DNA of 16,574 nt. Source: JALZHR01 sp036389695 (lineage in GTDB: Bacteria > Acidobacteriota > Blastocatellia > Pyrinomonadales > Pyrinomonadaceae). This document shows, piece after piece, positions 6,385 through 13,419 of this stretch. Each line of letters opens with the position of its first letter. Position 1 is the stretch's first letter. Where the stretch lies: assembly GCA_036389695.1 (NCBI GenBank), contig DASVWG010000124.1:1-16574 (forward strand). The letters run 5' to 3'. The notes under the pieces are model-generated. The model searched no databases. It was not told where the DNA came from and worked only from the letters and a program-made list of their open reading frames with translations. Position numbers and translations under genes: made by a program.

Positions 6385-6413
6385 TCCGGTTCGGTTTTCG
6401 AGCCGGATTTTTT
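6385..6413 (+). terminator. Rho-independent terminator
   Basis: TCCGGTTCG (6385-6393) pairs with CGAGCCGGA (6399-6407) with one G-U pair around a 5-base loop, and is followed by six T residues (6408-6413). An A-rich run precedes it. It ends the transcript of the 5672 gene and separates it from the DUF6766 gene. Confidence 0.85.
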
Positions 6414-6479
6414 GTCTCCAAAGCCAAAATTAAGAGGCAGTAATTTGTAATTGATAAATGTTTCCGCCGTTATTTGTAA

Positions 6480-6485
6480 TATAAT
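6480..6485 (+). promoter_or_regulatory. Candidate -10 box (TATAAT) for the 6528 gene cluster
   Basis: A perfect TATAAT sits 43 bases before ATG 6528 in an AT-rich stretch downstream of a terminator, which is where a promoter is expected. No good -35 box is present at 16-18 bases, so this is only a candidate. Confidence 0.35.
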
Positions 6486-6527
6486 TAAACGGATTTTGAT
6501 ATTTAAATTGACAAGAGGAGCATTGGA

Positions 6528-7199
6528 ATGAAGCGTATTCTTCGTGAAAACGGACTTGCTATCGTTTGGCTCGGATTGTTCTTCGTTACTTTTATAGCCG
6601 GGCAGACCGTTTCCGGCTATCTTCATTACAACGACGAGCAGCGAGAGCATCGCCAGCCGCAGGTCGGCTATGTCGAGTATCTGACGACGCCGCATTTTGT
6701 CGAAGCGACGATGGAGAATTGGGAGTCGGAGTTTTTGCAGATGTTTCTGTTCGTGGCGCTCACTTCGTTTCTGTATCAGAAAGGTTCAGCCGAATCGAAA
6801 AAGCTCGACGAGAAGGAAGCGGTTGACCGCGACCCGCGTGAGTCGAAAGACAAAAAAAACGCGCCCTATCCGGTGCGCAAGGGCGGCTTGATACTCAAGC
6901 TTTACGAGTATTCGCTGAGCCTCGCCTTCTTGATATTATTTATAATCTGCTTTCTGCTGCACGCGGCGGGCGGCGCCCGCGAATATAGCCAGGAACAGCT
7001 GGAACACGGAAGCCGCGAGACGGTCTCGACGCTGCAATACATCCTGACCTCGCGGTTTTGGTTCGAGTCTCTACAGAACTGGCAGAGCGAGTTTTTAGCC
7101 GTCGGATTAATGGTCGTTTTTTCAATCTGGCTGCGGCAGAGAGGCTCGCCCGAATCAAAACCGGTCGATGCTCCGCACAGCCAAACGGGCAAAGAATAA
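6528..7199 (+). CDS. DUF6766 family membrane protein with internal duplication
   Basis: 223 residues with four predicted membrane helices near residues 8-28, 67-84, 124-146 and 187-204. The two halves repeat one plan: helix, then a charged loop with NDEQREHRQPQ or SQEQLEHGSRE, then YLTTPHFVEATMENWESEF or ILTSRFWFESLQNWQSEFL, a second helix, and a QKGSAESK or RQRGSPESK motif. This matches what I know of DUF6766, whose function is unknown. The linker (85-120) and tail are highly charged. A good ribosome site (AAGAGGAG) precedes ATG 6528. It is the first gene after a terminator and candidate promoter, with the toxin gene only 10 bases downstream, so it probably leads a transcript that runs into E1 beta. 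Confidence 0.85.
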   Translation: MKRILRENGLAIVWLGLFFVTFIAGQTVSGYLHYNDEQREHRQPQVGYVEYLTTPHFVEATMENWESEFLQMFLFVALTSFLYQKGSAESKKLDEKEAVDRDPRESKDKKNAPYPVRKGGLILKLYEYSLSLAFLILFIICFLLHAAGGAREYSQEQLEHGSRETVSTLQYILTSRFWFESLQNWQSEFLAVGLMVVFSIWLRQRGSPESKPVDAPHSQTGKE

Positions 7200-7209
7200 G
7201 GAATTTGAA

Positions 7210-7494
7210 ATGGACGATTTATTTGAATGGAATCCGGAAAAAGCCGAAGCAAATTTAAAGAAACACGGCGTTTCATTTGAAGAAGCGGAAACTGTTTTCT
7301 CCGACCCGCTTTCATTAACCATTCCCGATCCAAAGCATTCCGACGAAGAAACTCGTTTTATCATTACAGGCTTTTCAGATAAACAACGGCAATTGGTTGT
7401 CGCGCATACAGACCGAGATGATAAAATCAGAATTATCAGCGCAAGATTGGCAACGCCAAGTGAGAGAAGAAAATATGAACGAGAAAAAAGATGA
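7210..7494 (+). CDS. brnT: BrnT family type II toxin (RNase)
   Basis: 94 residues from ATG 7210. The N-terminal block FEWNPEKAEANLKKHGVSF with downstream FEEAETVFSDP, and the C-terminal block IRIISARLATPSERRKYE, are the typical BrnT signature. Known BrnT proteins are small RelE-like-fold RNases that inhibit translation and are neutralised by a DNA-binding antitoxin encoded immediately downstream. The open frame extends upstream to 7168, but that would overlap the previous gene and add non-family residues, so 7210 is preferred. The stop overlaps the antitoxin start by 20 bases, the usual coupling in such modules. All typical blocks are present, so the toxin looks intact. Confidence 0.87.
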   Translation: MDDLFEWNPEKAEANLKKHGVSFEEAETVFSDPLSLTIPDPKHSDEETRFIITGFSDKQRQLVVAHTDRDDKIRIISARLATPSERRKYEREKR

Positions 7495-7693
7495 AGAAGA
7501 TGAATTGCTTGACGAATACGATTTCACGGGCGGAGTGCGCGGGAAATACGTTGAACGCGTGGCGAACAGAAAAAATGTAATCGTACTTGAGCCTGATGTG
7601 GCGGAAGTTTTTACCGATTCCGAATCAGTTAATCAAGCCTTAAGAGGATTATTACCAATAATTCAAAAACAAGCGGAGAAAATTCATCAATAA
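7475..7693 (+). CDS. Antitoxin of the BrnT-like module
   Basis: 72 residues from ATG 7475, which overlaps the toxin gene by 20 bases. The N-terminus is very acidic, then comes the block YDFTGGVRGKYVERVAN that is common in short antitoxins paired with BrnT-like or other small toxins. DVAEVFTDSESVNQALRGLL follows as a likely beta-strand and helix DNA-binding part (ribbon-helix-helix-like). It should bind and silence the toxin and repress the operon, but no operator could be identified. An upstream in-frame start at 7397 would overlap the toxin extensively and is not favoured. The TAA stop is immediately followed, with no spacer, by the ATG of E1 beta. Symbol brnA is avoided because the sequence type differs from classic BrnA. 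Confidence 0.78.
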   Translation: MNEKKDEEDELLDEYDFTGGVRGKYVERVANRKNVIVLEPDVAEVFTDSESVNQALRGLLPIIQKQAEKIHQ

Positions 7694-8701
7694 ATGGCAA
7701 CAACGGCAAAACAGGAAACAAAAGGCTTAACTTTAATCGAAGCGATTCGGCAGGGCATCTGGGAAGAAATGACGCGCGACGAGAGCGTGTTTGTCATCGG
7801 CGAAGATGTCGGCGCGTATGGCGGGGCGTTTAAATTGACGGAAGGTTTTATCGAGCATTTCGGGGCGGAACGGATGATTGATACGCCGATTTCCGAGGCG
7901 GCGATTGTCGGCGCGGCGTGCGGCGCGGCTTTGATGGGGATGAAGCCGGTGGCGGAGTTTCAGTTTATCGATTTTATCTCGTGCGGGTTTGATATGCTGA
8001 CGAATTACGCGGCTAAATCGCGTTATCGCGGGTGCGGCTCGATTCAGGCGGTTTTTCGCGGTCCGTGCGGCGCGGGCGTGCGCGGCGGTCCGTTTCATTC
8101 TTTGAACGCCGAATCGTTTTTTCTGAACACTGCCGGACTGAAAATGGTCGAGCCTTCGACGGCGTATGACGCGAAAGGCTTAATCAAAGCGGCGATTCGC
8201 GACCCCGACCCGGTTTTGTTTTTCGAACACAAGAAGCTTTATCGCCTGCCGCGCCTGCGCGAGGAATTGCCCGACGACGATTACATCGTCGAAATCGGCA
8301 AGGCGCGTGTTGCGCGGGAAGGCAAAGATTTATCAATCATCACTTTCGGCGCGCAGGTTCTAAATGCGCTCGACGCGGCGGAAATTCTGGAGAAAGAAGA
8401 CGGCTTGGCAGTTGAAGTCATCGATTTGCGCACGCTCGCGCCGCTTGATAAAGAAGCGATTCTGGCGACGGTGAAAAAAACCAGTCGCGCGATGGTTTTG
8501 CATGAAGCTAGTTTGACGGGCGGAATCGGCGGCGAAATCAGCGCGATTATCGCCGAAGAAGCGTTTGAATGGCTCGACGCGCCCGTCATTCGCGTCGCTT
8601 CGATTGACGCGCCCGTGCCGTTTGCGCCGCCGATGGAAGATTATTATCTGCCGCAGGTTTCCGAAATCGTCGAAGCGGCGCGGCGTTTGGCGGCGTATTA
8701 A
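7694..8701 (+). CDS. 2-oxoacid dehydrogenase E1 component, beta subunit
   Basis: 335 residues, the family's normal length. It forms the alpha2-beta2 ThDP-dependent E1 with the product at 3283. Conserved blocks are FVIGEDVGAYGG (33-44) and IDTPISE (62-68), with Glu68 as the expected cofactor-activating glutamate. Next come PVAEFQFIDF, the glycine-rich GPCGAGVRGGPFHS, and the C-terminal transketolase-C segment with IDLRTLAPLD. KMVEPSTAYDAKGLIKAAIRD with FFEHKKLYR resembles branched-chain-type E1 beta more than classical pyruvate E1 beta, but substrate cannot be fixed from sequence alone. ATG 7694 directly follows the antitoxin stop. The only ribosome-like stretch, GCGGAG (7673-7678), is distant, so translation probably relies on coupling to the antitoxin. 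Confidence 0.93.
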   Translation: MATTAKQETKGLTLIEAIRQGIWEEMTRDESVFVIGEDVGAYGGAFKLTEGFIEHFGAERMIDTPISEAAIVGAACGAALMGMKPVAEFQFIDFISCGFDMLTNYAAKSRYRGCGSIQAVFRGPCGAGVRGGPFHSLNAESFFLNTAGLKMVEPSTAYDAKGLIKAAIRDPDPVLFFEHKKLYRLPRLREELPDDDYIVEIGKARVAREGKDLSIITFGAQVLNALDAAEILEKEDGLAVEVIDLRTLAPLDKEAILATVKKTSRAMVLHEASLTGGIGGEISAIIAEEAFEWLDAPVIRVASIDAPVPFAPPMEDYYLPQVSEIVEAARRLAAY

Positions 8702-8706
8702 AATCT

Positions 8707-9228
8707 ATGAAAAATCTAAAGGTTTTGTTTTTGTGTTTATGTCTGATGCTGTCGTCTACCACAGACGGCGTCGGCATAGAGGCGCGAAAATCGGATTCGC
8801 CGGCGAAAACGCCGGTCGCGCAAAACGCTTTCCCGAAAGTGTTCCGCCCGGTCGCAAATTTCGTCAAACGGCTTTTCGGGAAAAAAAGGAAAACTCCCGC
8901 CTTGTGTCTGACGCCGAATGTTGAAGAGGTCACGCTGAGCCGGACGGAAATCGTGGCAGTCTGCGCCAACAGCGATAATTCCTGCGCGGAGCCTCCGTTA
9001 ATCGAAGTCTTCACCAAAGCCGTCGACCCGGAAAACGACGTTCTCACATACAATTACACAATTTCCGGCGGGCAAATTACGGGAACCGGCGAAAAGGTTA
9101 TCTGGGATTTGTCGGGCTTGAAGCCCGGAACCTATACGATTACCGCCGGAGTTGACGACGGCTGCGGCGTCTGCGGCAAAACGGACACGAAAGAAGTAAA
9201 AGTCATTGAATGTCCGAACTGCAATTAG
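8707..9228 (+). CDS. Secreted Cys-rich protein with Ig/PKD-like domain
   Basis: 173 residues. A signal peptide covers about residues 1-19 (MKNLKVLFLCLCLMLSS). A basic, Pro-containing linker (30-63, with VKRLFGKKRK) follows, then a beta-rich domain. DPENDVLTYNYTISGGQI and GLKPGTYTITAGVDDGCG are typical of PKD or other Ig-like folds that lie on the outside of the cell. Six cysteines in the mature part (including CGVC and a terminal CPNC) could form disulfides. Five bases after E1 beta, it is presumably on the same transcript, though nothing ties its function to that enzyme. Its last 19 bases overlap the start of the next gene. No specific function is recognised. Confidence 0.78.
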   Translation: MKNLKVLFLCLCLMLSSTTDGVGIEARKSDSPAKTPVAQNAFPKVFRPVANFVKRLFGKKRKTPALCLTPNVEEVTLSRTEIVAVCANSDNSCAEPPLIEVFTKAVDPENDVLTYNYTISGGQITGTGEKVIWDLSGLKPGTYTITAGVDDGCGVCGKTDTKEVKVIECPNCN

Positions 9229-9668
9229 GAAAACTCGAAAGCGTCCATGGCATCTCGCCCGTTTTTATGCAGCGGGCGGCAGTTATCGCCGTGCTTTCCT
9301 TTATCTTTTTTGTCGCGATGATGGTCGCGTTTTCGATTCGGCAAAACCTCGGTTATTTTCTGCTGGCGACGGCTTTTCTGCTCGTCCAGCTGCTGACGCT
9401 TTTCGGCTGGCTGATGCAGAGGCGCGCCGAGTTTAGAATTTACGAAAATGGTTTTACATATCAAAAACAAAGCTGCCGTTGGGACGAAATCGAATCGCTG
9501 GATATAAAGACGGAAAACGGTCTGGTCGGCGGCGGAAAAACCAACTGCGAAATCCGCAAAACCGGCGGCAAGAAAATTGTTTTAAACGAATCGCTGCACG
9601 GCGTCGATAAAATCAGGCAGCGAATTCGCGCCGAGATAGAAAAACAAGGGATGAGGGATGAAGGATGA
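9210..9668 (+). CDS. Membrane protein with two helices and a PH-like cytosolic domain (DUF6585-like)
   Basis: 152 residues. Two adjacent membrane helices lie near residues 20-42 and 46-67. A C-terminal soluble domain reads FRIYENGFTYQKQSCRWDEI then NCEIRKTGGKKIVLNESLHG and a final helix. That order (strand with YENG, a Trp-Asp-Glu-Ile turn, strands, helix) resembles bacterial PH-like domains and the DUF6585 family, whose function is unknown. ATG 9210 lies within the previous gene, so translational coupling is likely. The last residues (QGMRDEG) and the stop codon are encoded by the first heptamers of the repeat at 9648, so the natural C-terminus has been altered or supplied by the repeat. Confidence 0.75.
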   Translation: MSELQLGKLESVHGISPVFMQRAAVIAVLSFIFFVAMMVAFSIRQNLGYFLLATAFLLVQLLTLFGWLMQRRAEFRIYENGFTYQKQSCRWDEIESLDIKTENGLVGGGKTNCEIRKTGGKKIVLNESLHGVDKIRQRIRAEIEKQGMRDEG

Positions 9669-9799
9669 GGGATGAATAAAGAAATTTATGCGTTCTGACT
9701 TCTGAATTTTGAATTTGTCAATAAACGAATCATTTAAAAATCAACATTTAAAAATCAGAATTTTCTCTTTCATCCCTCATCCTTCATCCTTCATCCCTC
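9648..9799. repeat. Palindromic heptamer array of GGGATGA words
   Basis: The left arm 9648-9676 is four heptamers (GGGATGA, GGGATGA, AGGATGA, GGGATGA). The right arm 9769-9799 carries the mirror set, read on the minus strand as GGGATGA, AGGATGA, AGGATGA, GGGATGA. In register about 28 bases pair with one mismatch. The roughly 92-base centre is AT-rich. It contains TTCTGAATTTTGAATT, another short-period-like stretch, and a direct repeat of CATTTAAAAATCA (9730-9742 and 9745-9757). The left arm encodes the end of the 9210 gene. Same architecture as R1 and R2 but a different word. Confidence 0.88.
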
Positions 9800-9899
9800 A
9801 AAAGTCTGCGCCTGTTTTCATCGACAAAATTTTCTAGTATCCTGTTATCAGTATTATTCAAATTTATATAGCAATCATTTATTGGAAAACGGAGAATTT

Positions 9900-11807
9900 A
9901 TGAGCGTAGAAGTCGTAATGCCGCAGATGGGCGAATCCATTACGGAAGGAACTATTTCAAAATGGCTCAAAGCCGTCGGCGATAAAATCGAACGCGACGA
10001 GCCTATCCTGGAAATCTCGACCGACAAGGTTGATGCCGAAGTTCCGGCTCCGGCGGCGGGCGTTTTGCTGGAAATTCGTCATAACGAGGGCGAAACGGTC
10101 GAAGTCGGAACGGCGCTGGCGATTATCGGCGAAGAAGGCGAGAGCGCCGCGAACGGCAATCAGCCGTCAGCCGCCGCCGGTCAGCCCGAACCGGCGAAAA
10201 TAGAAGAACCGCAGCCTGTTGTCGAAGAAGCCAAACCTGAGCCTGTCGCGCAAACTCAAACCGCGACGACCGGCGACGGCGGTCAGTCGCAAGCCGCAAC
10301 GGCAACCGCCACCGCGACGACAACCGCAACCGCTACAGCGAGCGCGGACGCGACCGAAGTCGTGATGCCGCAGATGGGCGAATCGATTACCGAGGGCACG
10401 ATTTCAAAATGGCTCAAAGCCGTCGGCGACGCGATTGAGCGCGACGAGCCGCTTTTGGAAATCTCGACCGACAAGGTTGACGCCGAAGTTCCCAGTCCGT
10501 CTGCCGGAACGCTTCTGGAAATCCGTCACCAGGAAGGCGAAACCGTCGAAGTCGGAACGGTACTGGCTTTAGTCGGAAGCCAAAACGGCGCGGCAGTTTC
10601 GCAATCCGCGCCAGCCGCGCAGAAACAAGCCGTCGAAACAACCGCGCAGGCAACCGGCGCGGACGTAACAACTGCTCAACCAACAAAAATCGAAGTCCAA
10701 AGTCCGACGGTTGAAGCTCAACCGCAAAATGTTGAGGAAACGGCGGGCAGAAGCTACGATTACGACCGACCGCAGGCGAAACAGGACGCGCTCGGCACAG
10801 CTTCAAACGGCGAAAAATCCGTCGAAGAGCTGCGCCGCACGAAATCCAGTCCGCTCGTTCGCAATATCGCCAGAGAGCACGGCATCGATTTATCGAGAAT
10901 ATCGGGCAGCGGGATGAGCGGGCGCGTGACGAAAAAAGATATTCTGTCTTTCATCGAATCGGGCGCGGCGCTGAAACCGCAGGATTTGCTGCGCAAAGAC
11001 GCGCCGGTCGCGCCGCAGATTACGCCCGCGACCGCACAGCCTCAAACCGTTCAGCAGCCCGCGCAGCGCGCGCAATACGCCGCGCCGCAGGTCGCCGCAT
11101 CCGTCGGCGACAGAGTCGAGCCGATGTCCGTTATGCGGCGGAAAATCGCCGAGCATATGACGTTCTCGAAGCAGACTTCGGCGCACGTGACGAGCGTTTA
11201 CGAAATCGATATGACGAACGTCGCGCGCTTTCGCGAGCGTAACAAAGCGGAATTTCAATCGCGTTACGGCACAAAGCTGACGTTTATGCCGTTTATCTTT
11301 CAGGCGACGACCGCCGCGCTCAGAAAATTTCCGGTCATTAACTCGCAGGTTTCCGGCGACCAGATTATCTACAAAGGCGACATCAATCTCGGAATGGCGG
11401 TCGCGCTCGATTGGGGCTTGATTGTGCCGGTCATCAAACGCGCCGACGCGCTTTCGCTTTCCGGTCTGGCGCAGGCGGCAAACGATTTGGCTGACCGCGC
11501 GCGGGCGAAAAAATTATTGCCCGACGAAGTGGCGGGCGGAACGTTTACGATTACCAATCCGGGCGTTTTCGGCGGACTTTTCGGCACGCCGATTATCAAT
11601 CAGCCGCAGGTCGCAATCCTCTGCGTCGGCACCATCGAAAAACGTCCGAAAGTAATTACCACGCCGGAAGGCGACGATGTGATTGCGATTCGCTCGATGG
11701 CTTATTTCGCACTGACTTTCGACCATCGCATCGTGGACGGCGCGGACGCCGAAAGATTTCTTTCGTTTATGAAGGAATATCTGGAAACGACGCAGTTTAG
11801 TCTCTAA
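9900..11807 (+). CDS. 2-oxoacid dehydrogenase E2 component, two-lipoyl dihydrolipoamide acyltransferase
   Basis: 635 residues from ATG 9900, preceded by GGAGA at 9891; an upstream TTG at 9882 only adds the ribosome-site region. E2 forms the multimeric core and moves the acyl group from E1 to CoA through lipoyl arms. Domains: lipoyl 1 (1-80) with Lys43 in STDKVDAEV; an Ala/Thr/Pro/Gln linker; lipoyl 2 (152-228) with Lys192; a second linker; an E1/E3-binding domain (316-354, SSPLVRNIAREHGIDLSRI); and a catalytic domain (405-635) ending in the active-site motif FDHRIVDG with His609. The two lipoyl domains are almost identical, implying recent duplication or gene conversion. Substrate is pyruvate or branched-chain 2-oxoacids, less likely 2-oxoglutarate. 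A large repeat separates it from E1 beta. Confidence 0.94.
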   Translation: MSVEVVMPQMGESITEGTISKWLKAVGDKIERDEPILEISTDKVDAEVPAPAAGVLLEIRHNEGETVEVGTALAIIGEEGESAANGNQPSAAAGQPEPAKIEEPQPVVEEAKPEPVAQTQTATTGDGGQSQAATATATATTTATATASADATEVVMPQMGESITEGTISKWLKAVGDAIERDEPLLEISTDKVDAEVPSPSAGTLLEIRHQEGETVEVGTVLALVGSQNGAAVSQSAPAAQKQAVETTAQATGADVTTAQPTKIEVQSPTVEAQPQNVEETAGRSYDYDRPQAKQDALGTASNGEKSVEELRRTKSSPLVRNIAREHGIDLSRISGSGMSGRVTKKDILSFIESGAALKPQDLLRKDAPVAPQITPATAQPQTVQQPAQRAQYAAPQVAASVGDRVEPMSVMRRKIAEHMTFSKQTSAHVTSVYEIDMTNVARFRERNKAEFQSRYGTKLTFMPFIFQATTAALRKFPVINSQVSGDQIIYKGDINLGMAVALDWGLIVPVIKRADALSLSGLAQAANDLADRARAKKLLPDEVAGGTFTITNPGVFGGLFGTPIINQPQVAILCVGTIEKRPKVITTPEGDDVIAIRSMAYFALTFDHRIVDGADAERFLSFMKEYLETTQFSL

Positions 11808-11814
11808 TAATTGA

Positions 11815-11911
11815 AAAGGCGGAAACGCGACAGTTATGGAGCGTGTCAAAGTTTAGTGCCTCGAATCGCTAAACTAAAAACACGCTCCATAATTGTCGCG
11901 TTTCCGCCTTT
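11815..11911. repeat. 97-base near-perfect palindrome after E2
   Basis: Arms 11815-11846 and 11880-11911 (32 bases each) pair with one mismatch, which is a G-U pair in RNA. A nested inner stem, 11850-11858 with 11867-11875, adds nine pairs. The outer end AAAGGCGGAAAC is shared with the palindrome at 14529. Placed 7 bases after the E2 stop, it must also form a very strong RNA hairpin and probably helps end or protect the E2 transcript, although no good T-run follows. Confidence 0.92.
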
Positions 11912-12342
11912 ATAAAAATTTTTATTTCATAAATCAATTTCTGTTGTAGAATAAACAAGTCTGTTTTCGGATGCCCGCAAAATTTTTTTTCAAAAACAGG
12001 AAACATTTTCAAAAACCTGCCGATAACGTTATGTCTGGCTGTGTTTGAAAATGAAATCCGACGACTCGAATTTTGAAAAATGTCTAAGCTTCCCGGAATT
12101 ATCTATTCAGTTGCCTGGTCGGATTTTAGTGATTCCAGCATGGTCATACTTTGCGAAAATGCCTGGCGAGTTTTAGCTTTAAATGCTTTAAATAAAAAGT
12201 TTGAGAGTTATCAAAAAATTTCTTTTTGTGCGCCCGCGACAAAAATTCCGAATTTTTTGACAACTTTGCTAAAGATAAAAACATCGCACAGGGTGATTCG
12301 CGAGTAAGAAATCAAGAAAGATAAAGGAAGGGTTTTTTAATT
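11912..12342. other. AT-rich non-coding stretch before the OmpA-family gene
   Basis: 431 bases with no convincing gene. A 75-codon frame (12080-12307) has no family features, no ribosome site and unusual composition. Visible items are an imperfect direct repeat of TTTTCAAAAAC (about 11989 and 12008), a 10-base perfect palindrome ATAACGTTAT (12023-12032) and a TTGACA at 12257-12262 without a good -10 at normal spacing. It probably contains the promoter region of the OmpA-family gene. Confidence 0.6.
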
Positions 12343-13326
12343 ATGTTGAAAAAATTTTCAGTATTAGTTTTAGCTTTGCTTTTGGGAGCAATGAGTGTTT
12401 TCGCGCAGACGGACGCGCAGCTGCGCACCGTCGCCAGCGGGCAGAAGATGAAGGTTAAAGGCGTCGTCGTCAGCAAGGACGCCGACCGCATTATCGTGCG
12501 CGACGTGACGGGCGTTGATACGCCGGTGACGCTGACCGAAGCGACCAGCATCAAAACCAAAGGCGGATTGTTTGGCGGCGGCGACCGTGTTGCCCTTAAT
12601 CAAATCGTGCGCGGTTTGAATCTGGAAGTCGAAGGACGCGGCGACGGCTCGAATCTGGTTGCCACGAAGGTTCGTTTCGGCAAAGACGATTTCCGCGTGG
12701 CGCAATCAATCGACACGCGCGTCAGCCCGGCTGAAGAACGCATCACGCAAGCCGAGCAGAACGCGCAGCGCATTTCCGGACAGATTGACGAATTGATGGC
12801 GATTTCAAACGCCGCTCGCGGCGGCGCGAAAGCCGCGCAGGAAACGGCTGATGCCGCTATTCAGGGCGTCAATGCGACCAATTCGAGAATCACGGCGCTG
12901 GACGATTACGTCGTGCAATCGACCGCGACCGTTAATTTCAAAGTCGGCAGCGCGGTTCTTTCGCCCGAAGCCAAAACGCAGCTTGACGAAGTGGCGACGG
13001 CGTCGATGACCTTGAAAGGCTACACCATCGAAATCACCGGTTTCGCTTCGGCGGAAGGCGGCACGAAGATGAACAAGGAACTGAGCAAGCGGCGCGCGCA
13101 AGCCGTGATTGATTATCTGGTGGAAACGCACAATATTCCGCTGCGCCGTATCGGAACTTCGTATGGTTTCGGCGAGCTTCAGGCGGTTGCCGACAATACG
13201 ACCCGCGAAGGTCGCCAGCAGAATCGTCGCGTCGAAGTCAAATTACTTGTCAGCCGCGGCTTGAATCAGAACGTCGAAGTCAGAAAAGACACGACGACCG
13301 AAACTCAGCCCAACGACCAGCAGTAA
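12343..13326 (+). CDS. OmpA-family outer membrane/peptidoglycan-binding protein
   Basis: 327 residues. A signal peptide covers 1-21 with cleavage after VFA. Residues 32-115 form a small beta-rich domain with KVKGVVVSKDADRIIVRD and DRVALNQIVRGLNLEVEG, resembling DUF5666/OB-like domains. Residues 127-190 are Ala/Gln-rich with heptad character, likely a coiled coil (ERITQAEQNAQRISGQIDEL). Residues 195-310 are an OmpA C-terminal domain: VNFKVGSAVLSPEAK, ITGFASAEGG, LSKRRAQAVIDYL and the closing QQNRRVEVKLL. Such domains bind peptidoglycan, so the protein likely tethers the envelope through a coiled-coil stalk. A purine-rich site (AAGGAAGG, 12324-12331) precedes ATG 12343. A strong terminator follows, so the gene is probably a single-gene unit. 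Confidence 0.92.
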   Translation: MLKKFSVLVLALLLGAMSVFAQTDAQLRTVASGQKMKVKGVVVSKDADRIIVRDVTGVDTPVTLTEATSIKTKGGLFGGGDRVALNQIVRGLNLEVEGRGDGSNLVATKVRFGKDDFRVAQSIDTRVSPAEERITQAEQNAQRISGQIDELMAISNAARGGAKAAQETADAAIQGVNATNSRITALDDYVVQSTATVNFKVGSAVLSPEAKTQLDEVATASMTLKGYTIEITGFASAEGGTKMNKELSKRRAQAVIDYLVETHNIPLRRIGTSYGFGELQAVADNTTREGRQQNRRVEVKLLVSRGLNQNVEVRKDTTTETQPNDQQ

Positions 13327-13341
13327 TTGCTGATACAATTG

Positions 13342-13402
13342 ACCGCAATGGAAACGCGAAAGACCTTGAAATCTTTCGCGTTTCCGTCGCGGTAATTTTT
13401 TT
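13342..13402 (+). terminator. Strong rho-independent terminator after the OmpA-family gene
   Basis: 13342-13363 pairs with 13372-13393: 14 uninterrupted pairs next to an 8-base loop, 22 in all with two mismatches. It is followed by AATTTTTTT. It lies only 18 bases before the next ATG and just ahead of that gene's GGGGG ribosome site, so the VWFA gene may need read-through or a promoter within this space. Confidence 0.9.
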
Positions 13403-13419
13403 CAAGGGGGCAAACGGTC

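Noticed and set aside
6255..6695. A 146-codon minus-strand frame across the 6272-6527 gap.
   Set aside because: It overlaps the terminator and the start of the well-supported DUF6766 gene, and the residues show no recognisable domain.
9882..9899. TTG at 9882 as the start of E2.
   Set aside because: It would translate the GGAGA ribosome site; ATG 9900 begins exactly at the lipoyl domain.
12023..12032. ATAACGTTAT palindrome as a regulator operator.
   Set aside because: A lone 10-base palindrome in AT-rich DNA, no second copy and no regulator gene nearby.
12257..12285. TTGACA at 12257 as the -35 box of the OmpA-family gene.
   Set aside because: No acceptable -10 box at 15-19 bases; AT-rich sequence makes single hexamers unreliable.
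12080..12307. A 75-codon plus-strand frame before the OmpA-family gene.
   Set aside because: No ribosome site, no family features, AT-rich composition unlike the coding genes, and it lies in a likely leader region.
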